Notes: generated from the letters alone by a model not told the origin. A stretch of 64,000 nt of DNA from JAQUBU01 sp036677685 (GCA_036677685.1 JAVBWA010000011.1:1-64000), one strand, 5' to 3'; shown: positions 52,701 to 63,109, numbered from the stretch's first letter. Program-made: numbers and translations.

Positions 52701-55700
52701 TTAAATGAGCTTGGATTTTTGCAGCAATCTGCGTACCGTTACGGCAACCTCGCCTCTGCTGATGTTGCCTTTGATTATCTTGATATCGCCGTCATTCTTT
52801 TCTACTACTCCGGTTTTTATGCAGACGGCTACACTGTTCTTGGCCCAGTCCACCGGTTCCCCTTCAATCTCCAAGGATGAGAACAGGGTCTTAAACTCAG
52901 ATTCGCTTAACTCTGTCTGGAGACGGGTTGTATTCATGGCATTGGCGATCATAGTCATGGCCTGTTCACGGGTAATTTTGTCCAGGGGACCGAATTTGCC
53001 ATTGCCGTAGCCATTGACAATCTTGTATTCTACAGCGGTCATAATGGAACTGCAGTACCAGGCGTCATCCGGTACATCACTAAACGGGTTTTTGCCCAGG
53101 CCCGTTTTTAATCCCAAGGCCCTGACCATAATAGCGGCAAATTCTGCACGGCTAATATCCCGGTCAGGTTCGAACATGTCATTGCCCACTCCGCTGATGA
53201 TCAGTCTTGAGCCCATGTCGTTGATTGCTTCTTTTGCCCAGTGTTTTTCAACATCCTTGAATTCCTGGTGATTGTAGATTACGGCATAGGTGCTATTGCT
53301 TAGGCTTTTTATTTTTACAAAGTATTTGCCGTTTAAGTTAACGATGGTGGTCAATACAGGAGAAAAGGTTCCATCTGCATTCAGTACTACCCCGGTGGTT
53401 ATTTTATCGGGGTCTATCCCTTCAGGGATGGCAATAGTTCTTTCGATATAAGCATTGAATCTGGATACATCTACGGTTTTATCACCGCTGGTGCAGGTGA
53501 TTTCAAATTCAATGGGCCTAACCACAATTTGATAGTTGTTTTTATTGGCTGTATCTTCCACAATTTTTACGGTTTCAGCGGAAGGCTCGGCTATCTTTAC
53601 GCTTACTTTTATATCCTTTAATTCAACTTCTTGGCCAATTTGCCTTAAGACATCATCAATATTGATCTGTGCTGCTGGCAAGGTATATGTTACGCCTTCG
53701 GTCTTGATCTCAAGTATAGCTTCCTTGCTTTCCATGTTTTTGATAGTTTGCCCGTTGATCTCGCTAATGACTACATCTGCCTGGGTATTAACGGGTATGG
53801 TGACGGTTGCATGGTTGCCCTGGGCCTCCAGCTTTTGTTCTATTTTCTGCGAGTCGATGGTGATGATTGTAGTAGTTATTTCACCTTCTGTTGAAGTTGT
53901 TACGGTTCCAGCATTTCCGGCCTCACCATTAACCAGTATTTCTATTCCCGGGTTAGAAGTTGGCGGTGTTGTTGGTGTTGAAGGAGCGCTGTCTCCATCG
54001 GAAGGCCTATGTGGGGTAACAGCATTTGAAGCTGTGGAATCCGGTCCGTTGCCAACTGCATTGACAGCCTTTACGGTAAAGGTATAGGCAGTACCGTTGG
54101 TTAAACCGGTAATCGTAATGCTTGTTCCCGTTCCGGTGGCCGTTATATTGCCTGGATTTGAAGTCATAAGGTATCCGGTTACAGGACTACCGCCATCATC
54201 CGCCGGTGCTGTGAAACTTACTGCGGCATACCCGTTACCGGCTGTGGCGGTTATATTACTTGGCGCTCCCGGTACAGTTTTTGGTGTTGCACTGACTTCG
54301 TTGGAGTTGGCGCTGTCCCCTCCCGCATTGCTTGCCTTTACAACAAAGTAATAGGTTGTTCCGTTGATTAGTTCTGTTACATCACAACTGTATACCGAAC
54401 CAGCAACTGTTGTTGCGGGCGTTGTGTAATTTCCGGAAATTGTGCTGCTAAATACTTTGTACCCGGTAACACCTAAGACCGTACTCCAGCTTAGATTCAC
54501 ATGTCTGTCTCCGGCAACCGCAGACTGTATTATCGGTGCTCCAAGTGCGGCAGCTTGCGGAGTGGCACTGAGTTCATTGGAGTTTGCGCTGTCTCCTCCT
54601 GCATTGGTAGCCTTTACAACAAAGTAATAGGTTGTTCCGTTGGTCAACCCTGCTACATCACAGCTGTATACCGAGTCAGCAACCGTAGCTGCGGGTGTTG
54701 TGTATGCTCCGGAAGTCGTGCTGGCAAATACTTTATAGCCGGCAGCACCCGAGACCGAACTCCAGCTTACATTCACATGCCTGTCCCCGGCAGCCGCAGA
54801 CTGTAACGCGGGTGCTGCCGGAATATCGGGTGCTTCATTAATGGTAACGGTAATCTGCTGGATTCCATTTTCAATACAATTGCTTCCGCCGGTCATGTCC
54901 ACAATTATTGTTTCGTTATCATCATCAACAGCATCATCAATGCCGGTTATTATAATACTGCCGCTGGTTGCTCCCGCAATAACGGTTATTGAATCCGCTG
55001 ACCTGGTATAGTCGGTTATGTTGGTTGCTGTTCCGGTAAACGACAATGAAACCGTAACATTCTGACCGTAAGCCTGGGACAAGGTAGCCGTAATTGTGGA
55101 ACTTCCTCCATCTTCAGCAATACTCGAAGAACTTGCACTCAAACTGACACTTGGGAAGGCTTTAACAAGAATCGCCTTATTGGCTCCCAGCGAATTGGCT
55201 GCCCCCGGACTCGGTAAAGTTAAGGTTGCATCGTTGCCTGCTACATCTTTTATCGTTCCCGTTAGTGCGCTGGTGGAGGCGTAATCAAGATCGTCGCTTT
55301 CATCACCGGCTTGCGTTGTATATGAAAAGTTCAAGTTCGAACTGCCTGAGCCGGAACTATAATTAACAGTTCGGTCAACAGTACCGGTTTCGAGAAGCAG
55401 TTGAGGTGTACCGGTAACTGTAACCGTTTCACTGAAACCCACCGTAATCACAATCGTTTCGCCGATGCCATAGGTGCCGTCATCTTTGGTAGAAGTTACA
55501 TTGCTTATGGTCGGAACTCTTGTATCTATGGCAAAGTTAGCCGAACTGGCCGTACCGGTGCCGGCATTTCCTGCTATATCGGTTACCCCGATCATAGCCA
55601 GGACAATCACATTGCTGACATCCTCAATATCTGCCGTCGGCGTGTAGGTGGCAGTAAAAGTTATGTTTCCGTCTGCTGAGCCAACCGGGGTCATAGTACC

Positions 55701-58700
55701 GTTCGGGATGGTCAGGTCGTCATTGGCAAAGCCTGACACTGCTTCTGAGAATGTAATTGTCACTGTAGCAGTTTCCCCAACTTTTAAAGCCGTATCATCC
55801 AAAGAAATCGTTGCGGTCAGGCATTTGGTATCAATTGAGAAATTAGCCGAACTGGCCATACCGGTGCCGGCATTTCCTGCTATATTGATTACCCCTGTCA
55901 TATTCAGAACAATTTCATTGGTGTTATCTTCAACATCTGCCGTCGGAGTGTAAGTGGCCGTAAAGGTTATGTTTCCGTCTGCTGAGCCAACCGGGGTCAT
56001 AGTACCGTTCGGGATAGTCAGGTCCTCATTGGCAAAGCCTGATACCGCTTCTGAGAATGTAATCGTCACGGTAGCTGTATCCCCTGCTTTTAAAGCCGTA
56101 TCATCCAGCACGATTGTTGCGGTCGGGCGGTTCGTGTCGATGGCGAAATTAGCCGAACTGGCAGTACCGGTACCGGCATTTCCCGCTATATCGCTTACCC
56201 CGGCCATATTCAGAGTAATTTCATTGGTGTTATCTTTAACATCTGCCGTCGGCGTGTAAGTGGCTGTAAAGGTTATGTTTCCGTCTGCCGAGCCAACCGG
56301 GGTCATAGTACCGTTCGGGATAGTCAGGTCGTCATTGGCAAAGCCTGACACCGCTTCTGAGAATGTAATCGTCACAGTGGCTATATCCCCTGCTTTCAAG
56401 GCCGTATCATCCAGCGCGACCGTTGCGGTCGGGCGGTGCGTGTCGATGGCGTAATTTGGCGAACTGGCAGTTCCGGCACCGGTATTTCCCGCTATATCGG
56501 TTACCCCGGTCATAGCCAGGGCAATTACATTGGTAGCGTCCTCAACATCTGCCGTCGGTGTGTAAGTGGCTGTAAAGGTTATGTTTCCGTCTGCTGAGCC
56601 AACCGGGGTCATAGTACCGTTCGGAATAGTCAGATCGTCATTGGCAAAGCCTGATACCGCTTCTGAGAATGTAATCGTCACGGTAGCTGTATCCCCTGTT
56701 TTTAAAGCCGTATCATCCAGCACGATTGTTGTGGTCGGGCGATTCGTATCGATGGCGAAATTCGGCGAACTTGCAGTACCGGTGCCGGCATTTCCTGATA
56801 TATTGGTTACCCCTGTCATATTCAGAACAATTTCATTGGTGTTATCTTCAACATCTGCCGTCGGCGTGTAAGTGGCCGTAAAGGTAATGTTTCCGTCTGC
56901 CGAGCCAACCGGGGTCATAGTACCGTTGGGGATAGTCAGGTCGTCATTGGCAAAGCCTGATACCGCTTCTGAGAATGTAATCGTCACGGTAGCTGTATCC
57001 CCTGCTTTTAAAGCCGTATCATCCAGCACGATTGTTGCGGTCGGGCGATTCGTATCGATGGCGAAATTCGGCGAACTTGCAGTACCGACGCCGGCATTTC
57101 CCGCTATATCGGTTACCCCGGTCATAGCCAGAGTAATTTCATTGATGTTATCTTCAACATCTGCCGTCGGCGTGTAAGTGGCTGTGAAGGTTATGTTTCC
57201 GTCTGCCGAGCCAACCGGGGTCATAGTACCGTTCGGGATGGTCAGGTCGTCATTGGCAAAGCCTGACACTGCTTCCGAGAATGTAATGGTCACAGTGGCT
57301 GTATCCCCTGCTTTCAAGGCCGTATCGTCCAGCGCGACCGTTGCGGTCGGGCGGTGCGTGTCGATGGCGTAATTTGGCGAACTGGCAGTACCGCTGCCGG
57401 CATTTCCCGCTATATCGGTTACCCCGGTCATAGCCAGGGCAATCACATTGGTGGCATCTTCAACATCTGCCGTCGGGGTGTAAGTGGCTGTAAAGGTTAT
57501 GTTTCCGTCTGCCGAGCCAACCGGGGTCATAGCACCGTTCGGAATGGTCAGGTCGTCATTGGCAAAACCCGATACCGTTTCTGAGAAAGTAATGGTCACC
57601 GTGGCTGTATCCCCAACTTTTAAAGCCGTATCATCCAGCGCAACCGTTGCGGTCGGCGGTGTCTCATCAGGAACCACATTGCTTACCGTAATTCCGTTCC
57701 CTGTCAGATCAGCCACGTTGACTGCGGCATCCACACCTGCGGCCCAATCCTCGGCAGCAGCCAGATTATATGTTGTTCCATCGATAGAACTCGTGCCGTT
57801 TTTATTAACGATCAGGTTAACCGCAGCTTTATCGGTTGCGTTTAGGGTTACGGCAAAAGATGTTCCTGAGGTTATCTCAACACTGGCAGAGGTGAGCGTA
57901 TAGGTTGCTTCTCCTTGACCGGTAATGGTAAACTTGTTTGTTACAATATCATTGGCAGCACCCGATAATACAAAAAAGCTTGTGCCGGTAACTGCCAGAA
58001 CCCCTGTTTCAGCATCATACGCAGCACTCGCAATGGCAGGTACGGCAACATTACTGACTGTAAGTGCAATTGTAGTATCGGAGATGTCTCCATCCGTTAC
58101 ATTGGCGCACCAATCGTCGGCGACAGCCAAATTATATGTTGTTCCGCCGGTTGAAGAAGTCCCGTTTTTATTGATGATCTGATTAACAGCCGCTAAATCG
58201 GTTGCGTTTAAATTAACTGTAAATTGAGCAGCTGAATCAATTTCTACATCGCTGCTGGTTAATGTGTAGGTAGTACCTCCTTCTCCCTGAAGGGTAAGCT
58301 TTGAAACGGTAATATCATTGGCAGCACCAATTTTGGCTTCAAAATTGGTACCGGATACAATTAATGCTCCAGTATTTGCAGAATAGCTGGCTGATGATAT
58401 TGCCGGAGGTACGGTTACACTGAAGCTGCAGGGGAAAGGATTAAGCGTATAAGCAGTTGTATTAGTATCATCGACATCCCAGTTATTTAAATTATAAATA
58501 GCAGTTCTTAGTTCAGATGGAGTCCCTGAGGTAGTAGAGCCATTATATCTAAAATTGTCTTTTTCAGTTGGACCCGCTTGATATACCCAGATAGCATTGA
58601 CTCCATTGGTTAACTGATCCGGTAAAGCAGAGGTCATAGCTGAAGTTGCAGAACCATCCCAATTACCGGTGGTGGTACCTGCTTCTACATTCCAATGGAT

Positions 58701-59231
58701 ACCGGCAATTATAGTTGGGGTTGCTTCATCCCCTTGATAAAGGAACACCTGATCTCCGGCATAGGAAATCACCGTACTATTGTTTTCATACCAAGCAACA
58801 GTTCCTGGTGAAGCTGCCAAACTACCGGCTTCAATTATCCCATCATTGGTAGTTTTTATATGTACGATTGTTCCGGCAGGTAGATCAGAAGCTGTAGACC
58901 ATTCCCAAATACCATCTCCCAGTACGGTAAAAAAACCTGCGCCATCGTTCCATCCTTTATCTGTAAACTTGATGGAGGTTCCTGCTGAAATGTCCTTCAG
59001 CAGCACAAAAGCAAAATCATCGTCTCCGTCCGTATTAATGCCAATAAATGCAATATCGCCAGTACTGAGGGTAGTTGCCGCCATTGCAGGAATAGTGAGC
59101 AAGCCAAGGAGAACTGCGGCAGCAACTATTAGTACAGAAAAACTTCTTATTATTGCCCCTTTGACTGCTCTCCTCCATTTGGAGAACAAATTATTTAATG
59201 GCTTCATTTTTATGTTTGTAATATGACTCAT
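52701..59231 (-). CDS. Giant SLH surface protein with repeated Ig-like domains
   Basis: A 2176-residue exported protein. Signal peptide (about residues 25-52, LIVAAAVLLGLLTIPAMAA). An N-terminal domain (about 53-260, TLSTGDIAFIGINTDGDDDF) seen in some S-layer and nuclease-associated proteins. Two diverged repeats (about 270-520) that each contain ANDI and TLTS. Seven near-identical 102-residue bacterial Ig-like domains (about 524-1237, DDTALKxGDTATVTITFSEA). A further Ig-like unit, a Calx-beta-type domain (about 1360-1463, ITVIAGATSGSIIITGIDD), three fibronectin-III domains (to about 1760) and, after a long beta-rich region, three SLH repeats (about 1990-2176) that anchor it to secondary wall polymer. 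It has acidic Ca-binding-like loops. Role: adhesin or S-layer component. Confidence 0.9.
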   Translation of the reverse strand: MSHITNIKMKPLNNLFSKWRRAVKGAIIRSFSVLIVAAAVLLGLLTIPAMAATTLSTGDIAFIGINTDGDDDFAFVLLKDISAGTSIKFTDKGWNDGAGFFTVLGDGIWEWSTASDLPAGTIVHIKTTNDGIIEAGSLAASPGTVAWYENNSTVISYAGDQVFLYQGDEATPTIIAGIHWNVEAGTTTGNWDGSATSAMTSALPDQLTNGVNAIWVYQAGPTEKDNFRYNGSTTSGTPSELRTAIYNLNNWDVDDTNTTAYTLNPFPCSFSVTVPPAISSASYSANTGALIVSGTNFEAKIGAANDITVSKLTLQGEGGTTYTLTSSDVEIDSAAQFTVNLNATDLAAVNQIINKNGTSSTGGTTYNLAVADDWCANVTDGDISDTTIALTVSNVAVPAIASAAYDAETGVLAVTGTSFFVLSGAANDIVTNKFTITGQGEATYTLTSASVEITSGTSFAVTLNATDKAAVNLIVNKNGTSSIDGTTYNLAAAEDWAAGVDAAVNVADLTGNGITVSNVVPDETPPTATVALDDTALKVGDTATVTITFSETVSGFANDDLTIPNGAMTPVGSADGNITFTATYTPTADVEDATNVIALAMTGVTDIAGNAGSGTASSPNYAIDTHRPTATVALDDTALKAGDTATVTITFSEAVSGFANDDLTIPNGTMTPVGSADGNITFTATYTPTADVEDNINEITLAMTGVTDIAGNAGVGTASSPNFAIDTNRPTATIVLDDTALKAGDTATVTITFSEAVSGFANDDLTIPNGTMTPVGSADGNITFTATYTPTADVEDNTNEIVLNMTGVTNISGNAGTGTASSPNFAIDTNRPTTTIVLDDTALKTGDTATVTITFSEAVSGFANDDLTIPNGTMTPVGSADGNITFTATYTPTADVEDATNVIALAMTGVTDIAGNTGAGTASSPNYAIDTHRPTATVALDDTALKAGDIATVTITFSEAVSGFANDDLTIPNGTMTPVGSADGNITFTATYTPTADVKDNTNEITLNMAGVSDIAGNAGTGTASSANFAIDTNRPTATIVLDDTALKAGDTATVTITFSEAVSGFANEDLTIPNGTMTPVGSADGNITFTATYTPTADVEDNTNEIVLNMTGVINIAGNAGTGMASSANFSIDTKCLTATISLDDTALKVGETATVTITFSEAVSGFANDDLTIPNGTMTPVGSADGNITFTATYTPTADIEDVSNVIVLAMIGVTDIAGNAGTGTASSANFAIDTRVPTISNVTSTKDDGTYGIGETIVITVGFSETVTVTGTPQLLLETGTVDRTVNYSSGSGSSNLNFSYTTQAGDESDDLDYASTSALTGTIKDVAGNDATLTLPSPGAANSLGANKAILVKAFPSVSLSASSSSIAEDGGSSTITATLSQAYGQNVTVSLSFTGTATNITDYTRSADSITVIAGATSGSIIITGIDDAVDDDNETIIVDMTGGSNCIENGIQQITVTINEAPDIPAAPALQSAAAGDRHVNVSWSSVSGAAGYKVFASTTSGAYTTPAATVADSVYSCDVAGLTNGTTYYFVVKATNAGGDSANSNELSATPQAAALGAPIIQSAVAGDRHVNLSWSTVLGVTGYKVFSSTISGNYTTPATTVAGSVYSCDVTELINGTTYYFVVKASNAGGDSANSNEVSATPKTVPGAPSNITATAGNGYAAVSFTAPADDGGSPVTGYLMTSNPGNITATGTGTSITITGLTNGTAYTFTVKAVNAVGNGPDSTASNAVTPHRPSDGDSAPSTPTTPPTSNPGIEILVNGEAGNAGTVTTSTEGEITTTIITIDSQKIEQKLEAQGNHATVTIPVNTQADVVISEINGQTIKNMESKEAILEIKTEGVTYTLPAAQINIDDVLRQIGQEVELKDIKVSVKIAEPSAETVKIVEDTANKNNYQIVVRPIEFEITCTSGDKTVDVSRFNAYIERTIAIPEGIDPDKITTGVVLNADGTFSPVLTTIVNLNGKYFVKIKSLSNSTYAVIYNHQEFKDVEKHWAKEAINDMGSRLIISGVGNDMFEPDRDISRAEFAAIMVRALGLKTGLGKNPFSDVPDDAWYCSSIMTAVEYKIVNGYGNGKFGPLDKITREQAMTMIANAMNTTRLQTELSESEFKTLFSSLEIEGEPVDWAKNSVAVCIKTGVVEKNDGDIKIIKGNISRGEVAVTVRRLLQKSKLI
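55519..57660 (-). repeat. Seven tandem 306-bp repeats inside the giant SLH gene
   Basis: Seven in-frame copies of a 306-bp unit (102 codons) encode the Ig-like domains. Copies differ mainly at the ends (HRPTATVALDD, NRPTATIVLDD, KCLTATISLDD) and are close to identical in the middle, so expansion or gene conversion is recent. The reverse frame is also open over whole units, which produces spurious opposite-strand frames. Confidence 0.9.
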
Positions 59232-59680
59232 ATAAACTCCTTTCTATTTAATTGCATTCACCAAAAAATCTTATCCAAAACTATAGCTCTATTGATCATG
59301 GATTAGTGGTTTGGAATGATTAGTTTAATCATCACAAGATATTTAATGCAATATTCTACATGTTAAGGCAATATCCTGCAATTTTCATATATGTGTTATA
59401 TCGTTACAAAAGTGAGCCCTTTAAAATCAAAATACTCCCACGTCTTCTGAGGGAATATAAAATACATATTCAAATCTATACCGAACCCTTTGGAACTGTA
59501 GATATAGGCCAATTTTCTCTCCATCAACACGACTGTCTCGATCTGTGCTTTGATAGAAAGGTGATACTGATATGCATAAATAACGGATTTTACGCAAAAA
59601 TACACCCTCTGAAAAGCAACGGGGGTGGTGGGTTCCTTCGGCCCAACTGGGCGGATAACCATAAGGGAATAAGTGTTTTT
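59232..59680. other. Intergenic region between two SLH genes
   Basis: About 450 bases with no supported gene. Near 59603-59652 several stems cluster: CACCC/GGGTG, GGG-TTCCTTCGG-CCC and GCCC-AACT-GGGC. An AAAGGTGAT with ATG four codons before a stop lies at about 59560. On the minus strand an 88-codon frame (59396-59662) has no ribosome site and no family signature. Nothing is called. Confidence 0.35.
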
Positions 59681-61351
59681 CTATGGCAAATAATCTATCG
59701 AAGATACATCTATGATTGCCTGTTCTTCATTGATGTTGTAATAATAGCTTTTTATGCTCTGCAAGTCCCGGATTATTGATTTTAAAGCAGCTTCATCAAC
59801 ACCAGCAAAATTATTCAATTTGAATTCAAATCCCTGGCTTTGTTTAACAATCTCCTCTTTGATGCGGATTTTCAATTCATCAATGTCGTTTACCAGGAGC
59901 TTGTTGTAAACATAGTAATTTCCCTCGTTCGCTGTACAAGTCGGATAAGCAGAAGTATCCCAGCGATGATTTCGTGCGAGTTCCGCGTCTGTTAAATTAA
60001 AGTAGTAATAACTGAGTGTTTCCTTTCCGTCAGCCATTACCGGATCATCCCAGGTCACATCAATCTGGTAGAAATGCCCGTCAATTTTAATAATATTCCA
60101 GGCATGATCTATCCAATTGTTATCATCACTCGCTTTCCCTCCGACGACCTTACATTCCAGGCCAGCTTCCCTGCATAAACGGAACATTGCGTCTGCATAG
60201 CCTTGACAGACACCTTTCCCAAGCACCAGTACTCCATACTGGTTGTAGGATGCAGCAGGCACCGTATTGCTCCGGTAGTTTTTACTATCATAAGCACAAT
60301 GAGCGATGATGTAATCGTGCAGGACTTTTTCCTTTTCGAATTGTGTCATTCCCGGTTTAATGGTTTTGCTGATAATATCCTTGACGCGATTGTCCAGTTC
60401 AGTGATTTGCTCAGCAGTAAGGATGTATTTTAGTTCCACCTTCAAACTTTTGGAATTTCCCTGATAGCGACAGGAATCCACCAGTTCAGATATGCCCGTA
60501 TATTGGGCTGCTTGAAGTTTGGCCCGCGTAAATATCTCTTCAAAGTCCTCAAATGGCTTGCCCGCATACGATGTGAAGCTTAAGTTAAGCACAGGTGTTA
60601 ATGTCAACATCGCTGTAGTCAGGGCTTGTTCATAATCGCCTTGATTACTTACCACATAATCACTGGAGCTTCCACTGGCCGACACAATAGTGCGGGTAGC
60701 GGGAACATAGGGATAAACACCTGCTTCCCGGGCTGCTTCCGGAGAGATTGCATGATCGGTTTCGACCAGTTTTTGCAGGAGATTTACCCCTTGTCCTTTT
60801 GGACTGCTTTGCAATGCTAAATATGAGAGCCATACCATCTCATCCCGGCGAAAATCCTTCAAACTGTTTATTTCCGAAGCCGAGGCTGATTGAAATAAAC
60901 CTATTTGTAAGGCCTTGTCGATAGAAGCCTGCCATTTAAAGTCATCTGCCTGATCATCATAATCAAGAGCACGAAGAATAAAGGTCATATATTGTTCGGC
61001 TGATAAAGGGGCATCTGGCGTAAATGTCGTCGAACTGCTGCCATAACTCAGCTTATGGGTATAAAGATAAGCAACATAGGGATCTCCCCAATCAGGAACA
61101 TCTAAAAAAGGATGAGAATAATCGCTTGTTTTTGCCTCCTTTTCTTTTCCTAAAAGACGCACCAGCATTATGGCACCTTGAATTCTTGAAGGATATTTAT
61201 CCAACTCATATCCATTTGAAGTGCCAAGCAAAAGCCCCATCCTATTAAGCTTTTCGGCTTCCGATTGATGAGTTCCGGCTCCGGCTTCAACCGCAGAAGT
61301 AGAGACCAGCAATGTAATAATACAAATAAATAATATACTTAATCGTTTCAT
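59681..61351 (-). CDS. SLH and transglutaminase-like surface protein
   Basis: A 556-residue exported protein: signal peptide (residues 1-24), SLH-like units over about 30-200 (SRIQGAIMLVRLLG, FLDVPDWGDPYVAYLYTHKL, LSAEQYMTFILRALDY), a linker and a transglutaminase-like domain (about 320-470) with the triad Cys in GVCQGYADA (about 378), His in DHAWN (about 415) and Asp in IDVTWDDP (about 429). Possibly a cysteine peptidase or crosslinking enzyme held at the wall. AAGGAG precedes the ATG. It lies upstream of the giant SLH gene in the same direction. Confidence 0.87.
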   Translation of the reverse strand: MKRLSILFICIITLLVSTSAVEAGAGTHQSEAEKLNRMGLLLGTSNGYELDKYPSRIQGAIMLVRLLGKEKEAKTSDYSHPFLDVPDWGDPYVAYLYTHKLSYGSSSTTFTPDAPLSAEQYMTFILRALDYDDQADDFKWQASIDKALQIGLFQSASASEINSLKDFRRDEMVWLSYLALQSSPKGQGVNLLQKLVETDHAISPEAAREAGVYPYVPATRTIVSASGSSSDYVVSNQGDYEQALTTAMLTLTPVLNLSFTSYAGKPFEDFEEIFTRAKLQAAQYTGISELVDSCRYQGNSKSLKVELKYILTAEQITELDNRVKDIISKTIKPGMTQFEKEKVLHDYIIAHCAYDSKNYRSNTVPAASYNQYGVLVLGKGVCQGYADAMFRLCREAGLECKVVGGKASDDNNWIDHAWNIIKIDGHFYQIDVTWDDPVMADGKETLSYYYFNLTDAELARNHRWDTSAYPTCTANEGNYYVYNKLLVNDIDELKIRIKEEIVKQSQGFEFKLNNFAGVDEAALKSIIRDLQSIKSYYYNINEEQAIIDVSSIDYLP

Positions 61352-61571
61352 TGAAAATTTCTCCTTCCATCAAGAATAGAGTAACATTATTTCAACATGG
61401 AAATCTTCAGCAAATCCTATAGTTCTTATTTCGATTTGATTTATCAATTAGCCCGGATTATCAAAATCAGGCTGTTTAAGAACTAATGATGCAAAGATTG
61501 AAGCCACTCCCCGCCTCTCAGCTGATGCTCTTCAATATGAGTCAATTTACTATAAACATTTTTCTGTTTCT

Positions 61572-62000
61572 TTACATTATTTTAGAGTAATAGTTGCTTA
61601 GTATTATTGCCAGCACAAGCTCTAACAATAAAACAGAAGAAATCATAATTATAACGACCACATCTACACCCATAAAACCAAGAGCTAACACGATAAGTGT
61701 AATAACATAAATGACAATTTGATTAATCTTTGCTCCAACCTTCTCCCGAATCCGTGTATTTCGCTCATCATTTACTTCAATATTTTTTCGGCGTGTCATT
61801 TCTTCATTTTCGGTTTCCGAAATAATAAGTGCGCCAATAAAATTACCTATTCCAAGACAGAATACAGCTGACCCTAAACCAATGCATAAACCAGAAATCA
61901 TTTTTACTTTTTCTTCAATCAAAACAAAACCGCCAATATAAAGCGAAATCGCACCTATAGCTGATATAAGTGCATATAGCCAAATCTTATTTTTTTTCAT
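61572..62000 (-). CDS. DUF2178-like membrane protein
   Basis: A 142-residue protein with four membrane segments in two pairs (about 5-25, 32-60, 92-112, 116-135) and a charged loop with NDERNTRIREKVGAK between, as in DUF2178/DUF6442 proteins. ATG 62000 follows GAGGAAC and overlaps the end of the XRE regulator gene, so translation is coupled. The pair XRE regulator plus small membrane protein is common in Firmicutes; the role is unknown. Confidence 0.75.
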   Translation of the reverse strand: MKKNKIWLYALISAIGAISLYIGGFVLIEEKVKMISGLCIGLGSAVFCLGIGNFIGALIISETENEEMTRRKNIEVNDERNTRIREKVGAKINQIVIYVITLIVLALGFMGVDVVVIIMISSVLLLELVLAIILSNYYSKIM

Positions 62001-62202
62001 TATTTCGTTCCTCCTCATAAATAAAGATATCTTCGATACTCATGTTAAAATAATTTGCGATTTTGAAAGCAAGGATTATTGACGGATTATACCGCCCATT
62101 TTCAAGAGAACCTATTGTTTGTCTTGAAACCTCTAAAATTTCAGCGAGTTCTTCTTGCTTTATACCTCTTTTCTTTCGAATTTCTTCAAGTCTATTTTTC
62201 AA
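61987..62202 (-). CDS. XRE-family helix-turn-helix regulator
   Basis: A 71-residue regulator made of little more than a Cro/C1-type HTH: NRLEEIRKKRGIKQEELAEI, LEVSRQTIGSLENGRYNPS. It belongs to the small YozG/YvaO-like regulators without a sensing domain. TTG start behind AGAGGTGAT. Co-transcribed with the overlapping DUF2178-like gene and divergent from the tetR gene. Confidence 0.9.
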   Translation of the reverse strand: MKNRLEEIRKKRGIKQEELAEILEVSRQTIGSLENGRYNPSIILAFKIANYFNMSIEDIFIYEEERNNEKK

Positions 62203-62375
62203 GTTATCACCTCTTTTACGGAAAGTTTACTTTCCATTTCAACAATAACACAGCAAAGCATTAATGGCAAGCTAACTTTCCATATGCATAAAATACTAGA
62301 CTTCCTTTGTCGCAGACAAGCTGCCTATCTATAGAAAAAGCATTTAATTTGCAATGCCGTTTTTTGTGAAACCTA

Positions 62376-62404
62376 TTGATAAGTAAACGCTCGTTGACTA
62401 TAAT
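62376..62404 (+). promoter_or_regulatory. Promoter of tetR gene with embedded operator-like palindrome
   Basis: TTGATA (62376-62381), 17-base spacer, TATAAT (62399-62404). Between them TAAACG-CT-CGTTGA (62384-62397) is a near-palindrome of the TetR-operator kind. AGTAAAC and GTTTACT at 62382-62388 and 62419-62425 form a second wider inverted repeat. Confidence 0.7.
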
Positions 62405-62443
62405 AATGGTGAACGGTGGTTTACTGTATGGGAGGATTTTTAG

Positions 62444-63064
62444 ATGGCCGACACTAAAGAAAACATTTTGCATACTGCGCTTCGTTTGTTTGCGCGGGAT
62501 GGATATGAGGCTACTTCGGTAAGCGATATAGCCGGAGAGCTTGGCATGACAAAAGGGGCTTTATACAAGCACTATAAGAATAAGCGGGATATATTCGACA
62601 GCATTGTGGAACGGATATATCAGCTGGATGCTGAAAGAGCGAAAAATTATGAAGTACCGGAGGAAACCTTTGATAAATTACCATCAGCCTACCGTAATAC
62701 TGCCGTGGATAATATCAAGGTTTTCACCGAGGCGCAGTTTCATTTTTTGACAGAGGACGAATTTCTCAGTAATTTCCGAAAAATGTTGACTTTGGAGCAA
62801 TACAGAAACCCGGAAATAATGGAACTATATCAAAAATGCCTTGTAAGCGGGCCGGTAAACTACATGGAAGATTTATTCCGTGAAATGATGGAACAGGGCA
62901 TTTGGAACAAAAGCAACCCCCAACAGCTTGCGCTTGAGTTTTACGCGCCGTTTTATTTGTTGCTAAGCATTTCAGATACAATGCCTGATAAGAAAGAGGC
63001 CGCTAAGCTTTTAGCGGCGCACATTGAGCGGTTTATAGAAAAGAACTCCGCCCCACGGAAATAA
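62444..63064 (+). CDS. TetR/AcrR family transcriptional regulator
   Basis: A 206-residue repressor. The N-terminal HTH (ILHTALRLFARDGYEATSVS, GMTKGALYKHYKNKRDIF) is canonical; the C-terminal two-thirds is a helical ligand domain without further assignment. GGGAGG ribosome site. It probably represses itself through the palindrome in its promoter and may control the methyltransferase gene 45 bases downstream. Confidence 0.92.
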   Translation: MADTKENILHTALRLFARDGYEATSVSDIAGELGMTKGALYKHYKNKRDIFDSIVERIYQLDAERAKNYEVPEETFDKLPSAYRNTAVDNIKVFTEAQFHFLTEDEFLSNFRKMLTLEQYRNPEIMELYQKCLVSGPVNYMEDLFREMMEQGIWNKSNPQQLALEFYAPFYLLLSISDTMPDKKEAAKLLAAHIERFIEKNSAPRK

Positions 63065-63109
63065 TAGGAGTAAAGCCAAAGTATAATTAGAAGATAAGGA
63101 GTATGAACA

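Noticed and set aside
55648..57584. Opposite-strand frames of 101 codons repeated across the Ig-like array
   Set aside because: They follow from the 306-bp periodicity and codon pattern of the SLH gene; no ribosome sites, and the minus-strand protein has clear domains.
59540..59660. Cyclic-di-GMP (GEMM) riboswitch
   Set aside because: ACGCAAA occurs, but the GGCAAACC and GCAAAGCC core elements and tetraloop receptor are missing, and no plus-strand gene follows.
59396..59662. 88-codon minus-strand frame between the SLH genes
   Set aside because: No ribosome site, no family signature, and it covers the stem-rich stretch.
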